A stretch of DNA of 64,000 nucleotides, from assembly GCA_030248135.1 (NCBI GenBank), contig JASANC010003338.1:43167-107166 (forward strand). The letters are read 5' to 3'. Numbering within the stretch: the stretch's first letter is position 1; every line of letters starts with the position of its first letter. This stretch comes from Theristus sp. LFF4_11. Lineage: Eukaryota > Nematoda > Chromadorea > Monhysterida > Xyalidae. Of the stretch, positions 46,424 to 58,011 are shown piece by piece. The notes beneath the pieces were generated by a model. That model was given only the letters and a program-made list of their open reading frames with translations, ran no database searches and was not told the DNA's origin. The position numbers and the translations under genes were made by a program.

Positions 46424-47908
46424 ATGAACGTGTCGTCAACGAATGCAACGTTCATCCCGACAATGGTGGACACCTTGGAGGCACTGTCACCAATATGGCA
46501 GGCTTTGCTTGGAGGCTGCTTCACGTGGGCGATGACGGCACTTGGGGCCGGTGCTGTGTTCTTTTATTGTGCGCCGAAGAACAAGCGATTGCTTGGTTGG
46601 TTGCTTGCTTCTCTCCGTTAGAAATTCAAAATGCGTCACAGTTGCCGTGATGATGAATGAGTGTCTTGTATTCACATGATGCGAATTTCTGCTCTGTTCA
46701 CATTCTGTCTGACATTGCCGCACAAAAACGTATTTCAGATTTGAGCCTCGGTTTTGCTGCCGGTGTTATGACTGCCGCGTCGGTATGGTCGCTTCTGGAA
46801 CCAGCACTCGAAATATCCATAAAGAAATGGGGCAAGCGTTGGGCATGGCTGCCGGTGTCCGTTGGTTTCATCGCGGGCGCCTCGTTTGTGTTGCTTGCAG
46901 ACTATTTTCTACGATGTATTGGATTTCGGCACGAATCACTGGCCGAGTACATTCGTGACACGACCAACCAGCAGCAAGACTCAAACAAAATGGTATTCAC
47001 AAAGCATGAAAGCGTCACACCTGAAGCTACAAGTAGCGATGCAACAAACGGCAAACGGAATATATTGCTTACAGTTAGACAGTACTCCGACGGCTGTTCA
47101 GGCTCCGGCGTCAGCAATCGTTGAAAGCAACCTGGGAGGAGACGATCTCGAAACAGCAGACGACATGGCAGTAAACTACAAAGTTGCCACCAGTGCAGTG
47201 AGTCGACAAACCAGCAGCATGCAGCACAAGTACCGCCCATTGTATGAAGCGAAACGCAGCCGTGAGAAAGAATGGCGCCGAGTGGCACTGTTGATCCTTG
47301 CCATCGTTGTTCACAATTTGCCTGAGGGCGCTGCCGTTGGACTGATTTTCGCGGCTGCTGCACGACCAGCCGGCCCGTCAATCACGCGCGCGATCACACT
47401 GGCGCTTGGCATGGGCATCCAAAACCTGCCAGAAGGTCAGTTTCAGTGCTCTGATCGGTTGTTCCCCGAAACCAATCTTGGTTCACGACGGCATTTTGTG
47501 TTTCATTCAAAGATGGCAAAGCACTTTAAAGTAAAGAACTGAAGGCATGGCAGTCAGTCTACCGTTGGCTGGCTTTGGTCACGGACGCGTGCAGGCGTTC
47601 TTCTACGGCCAGCTGTCCGGCATGGTCGAGCCGGTGGCCGCTGTGGTTGGCGCCGTTGCTGTGAAGCTGCTCGAACAGGTGCTTGGAGTGGCCCTGAGCT
47701 TTGCCGCTGGTGCCATGGTTCGTTTAAAACAGGCTATTTTTGCCCAGTTCGGTTACTTACTGTATAACTGCAATGTTTTTTGTAGGTTTACGTGGTTTTC
47801 GACGATCTGGTACCTGCTGGGCATGAGCACGGTCATGGTAAACTAGCAAGTGGCTCCACCATGATCGGTTTTATTGTTATGATGTGCTTGGATATTTCAC
47901 TTGGATAA
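46424..47908 (+). CDS. ZIP-family zinc transporter, ZIP11 (SLC39A11) type, 5 exons
   Basis: ZIP11 proteins (GufA subfamily) move zinc into the cytosol from Golgi or nuclear compartments. Exons 46424-46595, 46739-46992, 47075-47435, 47545-47717, 47786-47908; about 360 aa, close to human ZIP11. TM1 holds WQALLGGCFTWAMTALGAGA, exon 2 SLGFAAGVMTAASVWSLLEP. Exon 3 has the metal-site motif HNLPEG and, later, QNLPEG. Exon 4 has GMAVSLPL and YGQLSGMVEP, exon 5 VYVVFDDLVPAGHEHGHGKL ending MMCLDISLG. The GHEHGHG stretch is a His-rich loop. The acceptor of exon 4 is AAG. AATAAA at 48009. Confidence 0.94.
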
Positions 47909-48153
47909 ACCTTCATGTGCATGTGCTTTGTGATCTACGTGATCTTTCTGTTCTCCTAACCTGAGTTCTCCTTCGATGCAACTGACGGCTAGTTTTACTG
48001 GTTTTGTCAATAAAAATCAATTATTTTGAAAGGCGTGTTAACTGAAAAATATTGCTTGAAAGAATGAAGTAAAAAGGCGTGTGAAACAAAACAAAATTCA
48101 AGGTGAACCTGGATTCTACAGTAAACAATCTATTTTAAAAATTGAACTATCAA

Positions 48154-49007
48154 TCAGTGTATACAGTCCCGCTCTTCTTCGTCCAATTCTACTTCAAGAT
48201 TGACAGTGCCCAAGTTGAATACGTCTTTGCTGTTTATGTATTTGTCCGGAATAGTAATACGCCACTTTCGCTGGCATGGCTGAAAAAAAGCGAAAAAATA
48301 GCTGTAGCTTGAAAAAAATCAAAATATCTGAGTACCAAAAACCTGAATAAATATTATGCACTGACCATATTGCGTAAAACCATTAAAAATCAATGCCAAA
48401 AAGTTAGACAAGATGAATGCTATTAATGGTGATCGGATGAATGGAAAAAAGCACTTCCTTTGAGAAACGATCGAAATGGTAACAAAGAAAATCACAGCTT
48501 GATCCGTCGGTCAATTGTATGCTGCTACAGTAGACTAACAATTCCGTGGTCGTTACAGTCGTGATAGATTTTCAAAATGGGATCGATTGACGTCAGTTCA
48601 CGTGTGTCACCCGACAGTGAAAAGTAGCCGCTGTTGTCGGTGTAGCCGGAATCAAGTGTATCGTCCGGATCAGGACCTGCAACATGCAAATGGAAACGAT
48701 GCCGATACGCTGTGAAATCAAACATGGACAACGATACACTGTGACAATGCATGAGAATGCAGAACGATCGCATGCGCATCGCAATCGACAAGTCCATTGA
48801 AGCATGACAAATTCAGCATTGCTCTGAAAAGGTCTTCAAATTCAAAAGGTAAACACCAGTGTCATCGTCAATGAGTTCGACTTGGATATTGCTAGCCCTT
48901 TCGGTTCCACAGTACAACGTTCCTTTCGCCGAAACTCGCTGCTTCCGAAAAGCCAGAACAGGCGCCACCAAACACGCCAGCAGCAAGATTGCTGGTATTG
49001 ATCGCAT
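48154..49007 (-). CDS. Transthyretin-like secreted protein 6 (isolated copy)
   Basis: Exons 49007-48857, 48676-48540, 48279-48154; about 137 aa. Signal peptide MRSIPAILLLACLVAPVLA, then SAKGTLYCGTERASNIQVEL, DTLDSGYTDNSGYFSLSGD, LKIYHDCNDHG, PCQRKWRITIPDKYI and the RDCIH end. Intact canonical TTL. Exon phases match those of the cluster 24 kb upstream, most closely the gene at 20867-21705, so it is a relocated duplicate or a survivor of a larger array split by the MADD-like and ZIP genes. Tail-to-tail with the ZIP gene. Confidence 0.93.
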
Positions 49008-50127
49008 CGTTTTTTTACAAAAATAAAGTCTGAAAAGAAGTTGTAGCGTGCACGCAATGCTGCAAAATGGAACATTTTTTTCATGCAATTTCATGTGTAA
49101 CATAAAAATTGGTTATGATTTTTGTGGTACTCATGGTTATTTACAGACAAGACTGATTCGGGTCGAAGTCAACTTGTCAAGTGGTATTCATGAAACAGTA
49201 TTTAGTGACGCGTAGCTGTGTTAAAACATACATGGTCAGGTCAAACACTGCTTCATGAATGCACCTTCATTGTAATGAGCGTTTCGGCATTTTTCAAAAA
49301 GGTCTAAACCCATTAAATTGAGTGTAATTTAGGCAATTGGGTAATTCAATTCCGTCTGTAAAATAATGTATTTGAAAAATGCCGTATCATTAATCACAAT
49401 TCAAGTTATGTGGTTTATCTACCTGTCTGAAAATTCAATTTACTTCACAAAACAACAGAAATCAAATTCAAGAAAAACTTAGCAGCAGCAGTATTTGAGT
49501 GGGTCAAGTAAACCAAGCAAACATCATTGTGAATGGGACCACAACATCCGTTTTCGTGTTTTCTTCAACAGCTACTGATAAAACAATGTAATCACGACAA
49601 ATAAAACGGGTTTATGCACTAAAACGTGCATCCACAAAACAACAACCGCGGTATTAGGGCTGAAACGGTGAATGTGACTCTGCAAGTCAATATCAAGAAT
49701 TGACATTGTTGCTCAAGATAACGCCACTTCCTGTGCCCATTCATCGTCACTTTGCTGTTCAGGTTCGTTCACGCAATTTACGACATAAAAAGCCAGTGTA
49801 AAGTAAAGTCTGTGAAGTTTGAAAATAAAAAGAGTCGATTTTTATGTTGCTTCGCTTTCAAGATAAAATTTAAAAATATCGTTTTTCTCAATCGACAGGT
49901 AGGTCAGTCAAAAAAAAATGAAACAACTGCGGATTCGAATTGAACACCCACTACACATTCATCCGCATATGAAAGTTAAGTCACTTTGTGTGGTGAAATA
50001 GCCATTGTGCGGGGTAGGAATGAGGGCTAAAAATGGTCGGGTTCATAATCACGTTTCTAAAATTGAAAAAATCTTGCCATACTATCATTAGTTTGAAATT
50101 TAACGCTGTCCACTCGGTCATAAATTT
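49008..50127. other. Intergenic, nothing recognised
   Basis: AT-rich sequence upstream of the TTL gene at 48154-49007. Frames present are short and lack motifs. No repeat with recognisable ends. Confidence 0.55.
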
Positions 50128-50575
50128 GATCTATTATCAAATTTTTAGGTTCTGTGACTCAATGGCTTTGCAGACGTAAAAGAAAACTGGTTTTCAATCT
50201 TTGTGTGGCAATCATACACGTGCGACGGTGTGGGGTACCAACGTGCGCAGCGCATCCCTCAAAACCAGTGTGTAGCCCACAAGAATTTTTTTGCGGTGAC
50301 ATTTTGCGGCAGTGCTGTGCACCATTTTGAGGGCTCTCACCATTTTGAGGGCTGTGCACCATTTGCAAGGCAGCCGGTGCAATGAAGCAAAGCTGGCAGT
50401 TTGTTCTTGCGGGCTGCATACCGGTTTGAGGGCTGCGCACATCGGTGTCCCACACGTCGGCAGCGCGGGTCTGGCAATTCAGAGTTGTCTAAGTGACACT
50501 CGCCCTATTAATGGGGCCCGACCCACTTTGCCAATTTTAAATTCACGCGTCATGCATGAAACTGTTTATTTGTGT
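50128..50575. repeat. Dispersed repeat, long version with internal insertion
   Basis: Ends match 44475-44640 (TCTATTATCAAATTTTTAGG… and …CATGCATGAAACTGTTTA). About 250 bases (roughly 50216-50470) are absent from the other copy; they contain short imperfect repeats such as CATTTTGAGGGCT twice in tandem. Confidence 0.65.
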
Positions 50576-51577
50576 ATGCGCGGATTGAGTCTCGGCCTCG
50601 GGACCAAAAGTGTGACAATCGAAAACTGCAGGGAGCACAACTGGAACAACAGCCATAGCATGCTAGCACCCAAAGCTTCGAACGAACAAGGAACATTTAC
50701 CTGCCTGTTTCTGGTAGGTAGCCCAGGCCAAAAAGGGGTAATCTGGGAGGTGAGTTTGCTGAATGGACAAAAAAGGATGATTTGTTCGACTGGCTGCTGA
50801 AATTTTGGGACGGCCAACACGCGTGTTTTTGCCAACATGCCAACAACGCGCCTTTAGACCAACATATATTTTTTCCGGCCAACATACACGCATGTGTGAG
50901 TTCAACACGTCACGAACACGTTGCATCCAAGCTCCTTTGGACCTAAGAACTGTTTCTCTGGAACATTTTATCTTCTCGACTAAAAACCGTCAGCACTGAT
51001 TTCAACAACAAAACTCAACAAAAGCATGAAAAAATTGGGAATCATCAAAACAAAGAACACGGTTTTCAACAAAACTTGTACATGAGCAACAAACAAACTG
51101 CATGTCCAAAAATTACGAAGAATGATTGCCACAGGTGGCCTGCCATAAAAAATGTTCGTCTCAGCATTGATAAACCACCGGCGATGTGAAATTATCGAAG
51201 CTAAAATTCTGACAAGAATGAACGGTAAGAAAGCATGGCCGTGGCCGAAACAGAACAAATTACCAGAAACTATAAAATAACAAAACGCAAAAACAATACC
51301 CTAATTCGCAGTTTTTTTCACCCAGTAACGAAACAAAAAAACGTTCGTCTGCGAATCGCAGACCATCGGAAAACATTTGGGTAAAAAACAATCCACGTGA
51401 TCTTAGCAGATGTCACACTTGAATTGCTAGAATTTCCATCTCAGGATCAGACTCATCGAAAACAAACGACACAGAGAGGCACTAAACATTATGGACTAGC
51501 ATATCGCAAAGAAACAAACCGAAAAACACCAGGACAACAACAATAATGTACAGTCGAACTCTAATTTATAGTGACTC

Positions 51578-51640
51578 AGCTGATTGATTGGTGATCACGT
51601 GATGCATGCTTTCTGTGCACGCATTGTTGCAGAGGCGAAG
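51578..51640. repeat. ~60-bp direct repeat, copy A (3' of tomm-40)
   Basis: AGCTGATTGATTGGTGATCA followed by CGTGATGCATGC and CTGTGCACGCATTG. A near copy is at 52730-52790, inside intron 2 of tomm-40. Confidence 0.8.
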
Positions 51641-51722
51641 TCTGTCCTGCACATGAGGCATGCATCACGTGGAGGTGGAGTTCGACTGTGATCCCGAAAC
51701 AATGCGAAGCAGAGCAATGCGA

Positions 51723-53296
51723 TCAACTGCCGATGACGAGTCCAATGCCGAAACTTGATTGTGCCTTCACATGATTCAGTCGGCCGCTCAGCGCCAATGT
51801 GAAAGGCAGAGGGGGCAGTCGCTTTTCGAGCGTCGCACCAACGGTCCAGTTCGAGTCGACTGATCCTGCAAAGTAAAGTTCGACTTTCAAAAAAAATCGA
51901 AAAACAAATTTTCAATTCTAAAAAAAAACAGATAAAAGGGTGCAGAATACAAACTCAGAGCGCCGACTGACCTTTAAAAGTAGTATTTGCTTTTGGTATC
52001 TCAACTTGATAAGCGAACGTGGCAGCGGATTCGCCGGCACGAAACGACGTCTCCCACTCCACTCCGAATTGAGTTTCCTCGCTGTGTTTGTGATAGTAGG
52101 ACATCTGGAGACCGGCCGTGCCCAGCTGTGATGTCGCTGTGTAATTGTCGCCTGGAGTAAAACATCGCATGAATTCACGAATGATTGCATTGAGTCAGCT
52201 CACAAGCAAACCACAGGCCGTGCACAGACTGCACCGACTGACGCACCATTATATCGAAGGGCATATTGCAACGACGAGAACTGTCCGCCGGGCACCATGG
52301 CGCCAGTCTGCCAGAGCATCTCCAGACCGACGTCCAGACGGCGTGTGACACGACGCAGGTATTGCGCCACGAGAATGCCGCTGCCACTGAGCAAGTTCGG
52401 GTTGACGAACGTGAGTGCGGCGCTGCTGCAGCGGCTGCGGTGCTCGCCGGTCGCTTGGAACACTTGCAGCTTGCTCTGTGCGATCTGCAGCACGCACACG
52501 AGCTTGCACTGGACTGCACTGCGTTGCTCGCAAGCACCTCACTCACTCACTTGACTCTGCACCTTGCAACGCCACCGCTTGTTGAATTCGTGCAACACGG
52601 TCAGCATCGTGTTCCCGTCCAGGTCCATGTCGCCTTGGCACACAGGGTACGCCTGCAAAGGATCAATACGAATGTAGACTGAGCAAACTGCAAACAATGA
52701 TGCGTGACTCCATATCTAGATACAACTAGCTGATTGGTTGGTGATCACGTGATGCATGCATTCTGTGCACGCATTGCTGTGGAGGAGTTTGGTGTCCGTA
52801 TCAACCAATCAGTGAGTTGGATATGTTATAGAGTTAGATTGGGGTATCATCAGTTAAATCAAGGAAAACTCCACAAAACCTCTTGGGGTCCAATTTGATC
52901 GCCAACGTAGGTCGCACCAAAACGGTACGAATTGTTCTGCGGCGACATTGTCAGTGTGTGCATCACTTGGAAATGATTCGTTAGCACTTTCTGCATCAGA
53001 ATCTTCGCGCCGTCGAACACGACCGGCTGGACGTCTGCAACAGAACACTCAGTCACTCACGGATGACTTTTGATTTTGCTATTTTTTGAAATTGAGACGT
53101 TTTACTGGAGTAGAATTATTCACTCAAGCGGTTGTGCTTCCACTGTTACATATGTTTCGAAAATTACGGCAAAGCTGAAACATGATTTACGTCATGTACC
53201 TTTGCATTTTCTGTGCAGGTCTTCGAAATTGCCTGGATGATTTTCGCCCCATGTTGCGTCGTCGTTGGTTTGCGGTGCTGGTGGTGACGGTGACAT
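51723..53296 (-). CDS. tomm-40: TOM40, mitochondrial outer-membrane import channel, 6 exons
   Basis: TOM40 is the 19-strand beta-barrel pore through which nuclear-encoded precursors enter mitochondria. Exons 53296-53200, 53034-52880, 52652-52551, 52484-52247, 52151-51972, 51865-51723; 304 aa, as expected for an animal TOM40. The N-terminal Pro-rich segment is followed by [16 protein letters not shown], the helix that plugs the barrel, then [74 protein letters not shown] and the closing strands [20 protein letters not shown] and FGIGLVIGS. Start chosen at 53296 because it yields the usual short Pro/Ser-rich leader with no upstream in-frame conservation. Confidence 0.94.
52730..52790. repeat. 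~60-bp direct repeat, copy B (tomm-40 intron 2)
   Basis: AGCTGATTGGTTGGTGATCA then CGTGATGCATGC and CTGTGCACGCATTG; same order as 51578-51640 with a few base changes. Role unknown; the TGATCACGTGATGCATGC core is rich in palindromes. Confidence 0.8.
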
Positions 53297-53439
53297 TGCG
53301 CCCGGCGACAGTCTGCTGCTGTCGATTAATTCGCCTGAGCACAAAAGAAAACAAAACAGTTTGCCAAAGCACATCGCACATCTAAGTGAGCGTGTCGGCG
53401 GCGGTCACATTCATTTAATAAATGTGAAGCCACGATCAA

Positions 53440-53750
53440 AGATGAACTTTGGATTTAGGTATTCAACGGGAATTTGTCAAGATCTAAGTTTTTGAACGCC
53501 CAGTGGTCAGTTATATAAAAGTGAATAGTGTTTGAAAAGCGAACAATTTTACTCCAGGGTGTTCCAAAAGTTTGTCTTTGACAAATTCTGGAAAAATAAT
53601 CGAGACATGAGCTTCAAAGACAAGAGTTATGTGCCGAAATTAAAAATATCAATCCAATCGATGGTAAGCTTCGGTCAAAGATGAACTCGGAGTTCAAGTA
53701 TTCAACCGGAATTTGTCGAGGTCTAAATTTTGGAACGCCCTGGAGTAGAA
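53440..53750. mobile_element. Small inverted-repeat element plus a tandem half-copy
   Basis: Bases 53554-53748 start CTCCAGGGTGTTCCAAAAGT and end …TTTTGGAACGCCCTGGAG, inverted termini of about 18 bp flanked by TA, a Tc1/mariner-like MITE of about 195 bp. Upstream (53440-53500) lies a second copy of its right half (GATGAACTTTGGATTTAGGT… versus GATGAACTCGGAGTTCAAGT…). Confidence 0.7.
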
Positions 53751-54230
53751 CTCTTCACTTTTCCCCCAAAAACTCATGGTCCACGCGCCCCCTCCCAAAA
53801 ATTTTGAATTTATCTGGAAAATTTGCTTTAGCTATTTCCTCAGTGGCTAGCTTTACAAAAACCGAATAGTTGAAAAATAGACTTTTTTCTTTTTTCTGAA
53901 TTTTCCTGAATAATTGAATAATGGTTGAAGGAAGAGTCTTTTATAGAACTGAACAGAAATGAACAGTGTACTTCACTGTTCAAAACACTATTCACTATTC
54001 ACTTTTACAGAACCCATGGTTTTCTGAACAGTGAAAAGATGAAGAAAAATGTACAAAACTGCTCAAATTTTGCAAGAACTGACAACATGCTTTGGAACAA
54101 CTATAGGGAAAATGAAGTCGCCAAAACAAATCTGGAAAATGCCGTCATATGGGAGTCATTCGGGAGGCGTTTGCCTTTGCACATCAAATGTGGTTCTTCT
54201 GCCTCTTGACCAGTAGCGAAAGTGGGACCT

Positions 54231-54745
54231 CGGGTGAGGGGGGGGTGTTTGCCTAATTTTAGAGGGGGGGGGTCAGGTGCCTTCTCGTTGAGGGGGGGGG
54301 GGTGCACGGGCAGCAAATTTTTTTGAGGGGGGGGGGTGCCCGGTGCACTGGCAGAAAAATTTCGTTAGGGGGGGGGGGTTCACGGGATCGCACGGGTAAT
54401 ACCAAATTTTTGCCTTAGAAAAACACAGAAATTCTTGTAAAATACAGAATATTTTGTGCAAACAAGCTGCTTGTTTGGTCAGAAACAACAAAATCTATGC
54501 AGGGACAGACACAAACGTCAAGAAAAATGCAAAAATTACGGTATTTTTGGAAAAAATTGAGATGAGATTGACCACCGTGAGGGGGGGTGCGATCCCGTGT
54601 TTTCTCGCGGAGGTGGGGGGGAGTCTAGTACCCGTGTCGAGGTAAAGGGGGGGAGGGGGGGTACACGGGTATCTGCCCGTGCACGGGCAGGATTTTCGGC
54701 CGCGGGGGGGTGGACCCCCCGCCCACCCCCCCCCCCCCCGCACTT
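54231..54745. repeat. G-rich low-complexity region
   Basis: Repeated runs of 7-10 G separated by 15-40 bases, switching to C-runs near 54715. Frames across it are Pro/Gly-rich artefacts. Candidate G-quadruplex cluster on the plus strand. Related G-run sequence occurs at 2818-3345 and 55125-55240. Confidence 0.8.
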
Positions 54746-55245
54746 TCGCTACTGCTCTTGACTCCTTTCCTTGATTGAATTGGCATTTTTTCCATTTTTT
54801 TAAAAGATAAAGATCAAGAGATCAAACAAAACCTTGTACGCCACAAATGATAATCAAACAACGAACGTGAAGGCCTTGTGGTTGTCTCGTGTCCAGTGGA
54901 ACTGGCGTGTTGCGCAAGCTTTCCAGTGTCACCGGCAGCGGTCACCACAGTGTGTTGTTCTATTTTCGCCGTTTGAGCGTCAGCGCAACGAACCACGTTG
55001 TTGCCCATCATACAACTAACGCCTTGAATGCATCATTGCACCATTCAATCTGTCAATCAACAAATATTTCAAGCTGAAAAAAACGAAAAACTCCAGGATT
55101 CGAAAAACAGTGAAAATCAGTACCGAAGACGAGGGGGGGTGGGGGGGGTCACCACGCGACACCCACCCCCCAAAACCTGACACTGGACCATCCACACCCC
55201 CCCCTCGAAATTTGCTAGACACCCCCCCCCCTAGATGGACCTCGT

Positions 55246-56400
55246 AATGCTTCTTTATTCAAAACGCACGCGCACATGTTTCAGTATGCTCATGCTCATC
55301 GTCCACTAGCGCAGCGCACACGCTCCGCACCTTGTCATTACACACGCTCCGATCTTGCGCGATTAGGAAAAATACCAAACGTCCCAAACAATCACGCAAC
55401 ACGACAAGGAGTGCTGAATTGAATTGAAACGTATTTTTTACTGAAACGAAAAGTGGAATTGTGAAGCTGAATGCTTTTCAAATCTAAGCAGACTTTTCTC
55501 TCCATTTTGTATTTATTCTCTATTCAAACCACACGCTGAAGACCAATTTTGCGGGTTTTTGGAAAACGCTCGCTCGCAAACGAACGGGTAAAAAACGCAT
55601 TCGTTTTCTGGGACTGCCAACTGCAAATACCTGGGAGAGCAATGGGCGCACAAAAAATGCGGCATTGTGAAGGTGGATGAAGTGCACACGACAGAACAGG
55701 ATCAGTGATTGTTAATCGATGTTTTTGTGAAATTAGCTGCAGATTCCTGTGTTATGCAGTGGTGGAGGTTGAACAATAATGAATGGAAATGGATTGACTG
55801 ACTTTTGATAATCGGAAGCGGGACTCTTGTTTTCAAAATGACTACCTAGACCATTGATAGTTGAATTTAAAAAAAAACGTAGATGTGGTCAAATCGCCCG
55901 CAAAACTAATTTTTATTTGTCTCTTATGCTTTCACAGTGCACAAAACTCAATCTAGATGTCTTTCAAACAACGTTTCAGATTATCCTTCAGAAAAAATAA
56001 AAATTCTGATGATGTGCGCAAATACATCACAAATAAGCCTTTTGTTTTTCTGTTTCCTTTCCGCTTTATTCACTGTCAAGTCAAGTAAGTGATCGAAAAA
56101 CAGTACAATTGACGGAACGCGCGTCATGGTGGTTTTCAAACAGAAAAGCGCACAAACAGACAAAACGTCTTTTTTTTGTGTATGAGTTGTGTCGGATTGA
56201 CACTGTATTGCGACTTCGATCCGGTATCGCCGTGGTCTTCGGTTAGTGGGCAAAACTGCAAAAAAGTGTCGTTTTGTACGCAAACGGTACTAAATCCCGC
56301 AACCTATGAAGCAAGAATTCGCGCAGTAATCAAGAGACAGTTGATTTTCTGCATTGAAAAAAACAGTCTTGGTAAATGAAATGTTACACCAAATATGAAT
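55246..56400. other. Intergenic, nothing convincing
   Basis: Mixed sequence upstream of the EF-Ts-like region. The left edge carries the CATGCTCATC…CGCACACGCTCCGCAC string shared with the telomere-like repeat family. No frame has a recognisable domain. Confidence 0.5.
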
Positions 56401-56429
56401 TTGGGGTTTGCCATTTCAGGCCGGTGAAG

Positions 56430-57985
56430 AAGAAAACCGAGGGCTCGCGTGGATGCTTCGCGAATCAAGTAGTCATGCACCGTCACGGACAGCGTCTGCT
56501 CCTCTCCTGCTCGTCCGACCCGGCCAACAGAATGCTCTCTTGAACTCTTTTACTTCGCTCGTCCACGTTTCCATGCTCACCGGTGATTTTTCGCATTTCC
56601 GCCTCGTCCATAGCGCCCGAAATTGATTCCATACCAACGACGGTCGGTTTCATGCAGACCAAGGTAGTGGCCAACCGAGGTGCACGCACAGTTGATCGAA
56701 TGCGGCGCTGTCGTCGGGAGTGCGGTACGATTGTGGATTGGTGGCAGAATGGTGCGCGAGCACCGACAACGCCACAAGTGTACCGAACTACTGCAGGAGA
56801 ACACTGCAATGAGTCAAATTAAATCAATTTCGCCTTTATTGGTTTCCAGGGCAGCACGTTCAATAAATTAAAAAACGACTGGGCAGTGACCGTTTAGGTG
56901 TGGGTAGCGGGGGGGGGGGAGGGGGGACGGTTGCAAGGAGACCGGATAGTTGACCTTGATTAGGGGGTGCGAGATTTGCAGAACTGCAAAGTGAAACCGG
57001 TAGCGGATGGCGTTTGAAAACTAACATTTCGACAGTTACCGTTTCAAATCGACAACGTCGTCAATCAGTCTGCATCTGCACTCAGTTTAGCAGTCAGTCA
57101 CCTTGTCCTTCATCGTATTTCACTTGACCCTTGACACAAAAGCTTCTGCAAAATGACGTTTCACCAGTTCACTGCGCCACTTTTTCAAAAATATAATTTT
57201 ACATTTTATCAATCAAACAAAGAATTGTGATTTTTGATCACGAACTTTAAAAAATTTTAAGGTAAAAACCAGTTTTTAAAAAAACGGAAAAGAAACCGGT
57301 TTTTTCTTGTGCCAACCCTATGCATCGAACCTCTCGATTGCGCACAGCAGTGCACGCTCGCATCAGCACCACCGTCGCCAACGACCAGACCCGTCGTGCC
57401 TGCGATACTTGCAGTTTGCACGAGTGGAAAGCCAGCTGATCAGCGACTGTGCCAGATATGCCGTTCAGCGCCACGGATTCCACATCTGAAAATTGAAGAA
57501 ATACAATATTGCTGCTAATTTCTGCTGCTAGAATGATGTCGTACCAACAATATAGCCTGTAGTATTGAAGGTGTCCAAAAACTATTTCTCAGTTGAACAC
57601 AGGCTGATTCCAATTTGATAGAACGCTTTCTCTAGAATGGCGGCAATTATTGCGTCAGCCAGACTGCATGTACGAAATATTTTACGACTTTGTAGAAGCA
57701 AAGGGTCGCTGATAAATTCTGAGCGTGAATACGAATGAAACAAACAATCTGACAGAAAAAACCGTCGCAGATCAAACACGATCGAACGTCTCTGCCTCGA
57801 TGCCATGCGGCGAGAGCCCTTTGTTGACAAAGCTCCAGCCAGACACGGCGACGTTGGCGGCAAGCTCAAGAAACTCTCTGTCTGCGCTGACGAATTCAGT
57901 TTTGCAGTTCAACTTAACAATGCAGTCTACGTGCGAGCGCGCCACACCCGTAATCAAACCCTCGCGAGCGGGTAGACCTGGTAAT
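56430..57985 (-). CDS. Mitochondrial elongation factor Ts-like gene, possibly degraded
   Basis: EF-Ts recycles EF-Tu on the mitochondrial ribosome. An exon starting at 57985 reads EGLITGVARSHVDCIVKLNC then KTEFVSADREFLELAANVA, the clear EF-Ts core (compare EVNCETDFV). An exon from 57485 carries SGTVADQLAFHSCKLQVSQA, where the usual GENI motif is not seen. The third region (56800-56490) has FGTLVALSV and FDQLCVHL in one frame but MKPTVVGMESISGAMDEAEM in another, with only a few bases between; a further frame change separates QESILLAG from EEQTLSVTVHDYLIREAS. No N-terminal UBA-type segment with LRKKT was found. Either sequencing indels, or a decaying copy. Confidence 0.5.
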
Positions 57986-58011
57986 CTGAAAGACTGAAGC
58001 ATGTGATACAA

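Noticed and set aside
54889..55077. Plus-strand frame resembling a mitochondrial leader
   Set aside because: No downstream exon or family motif could be attached to it.
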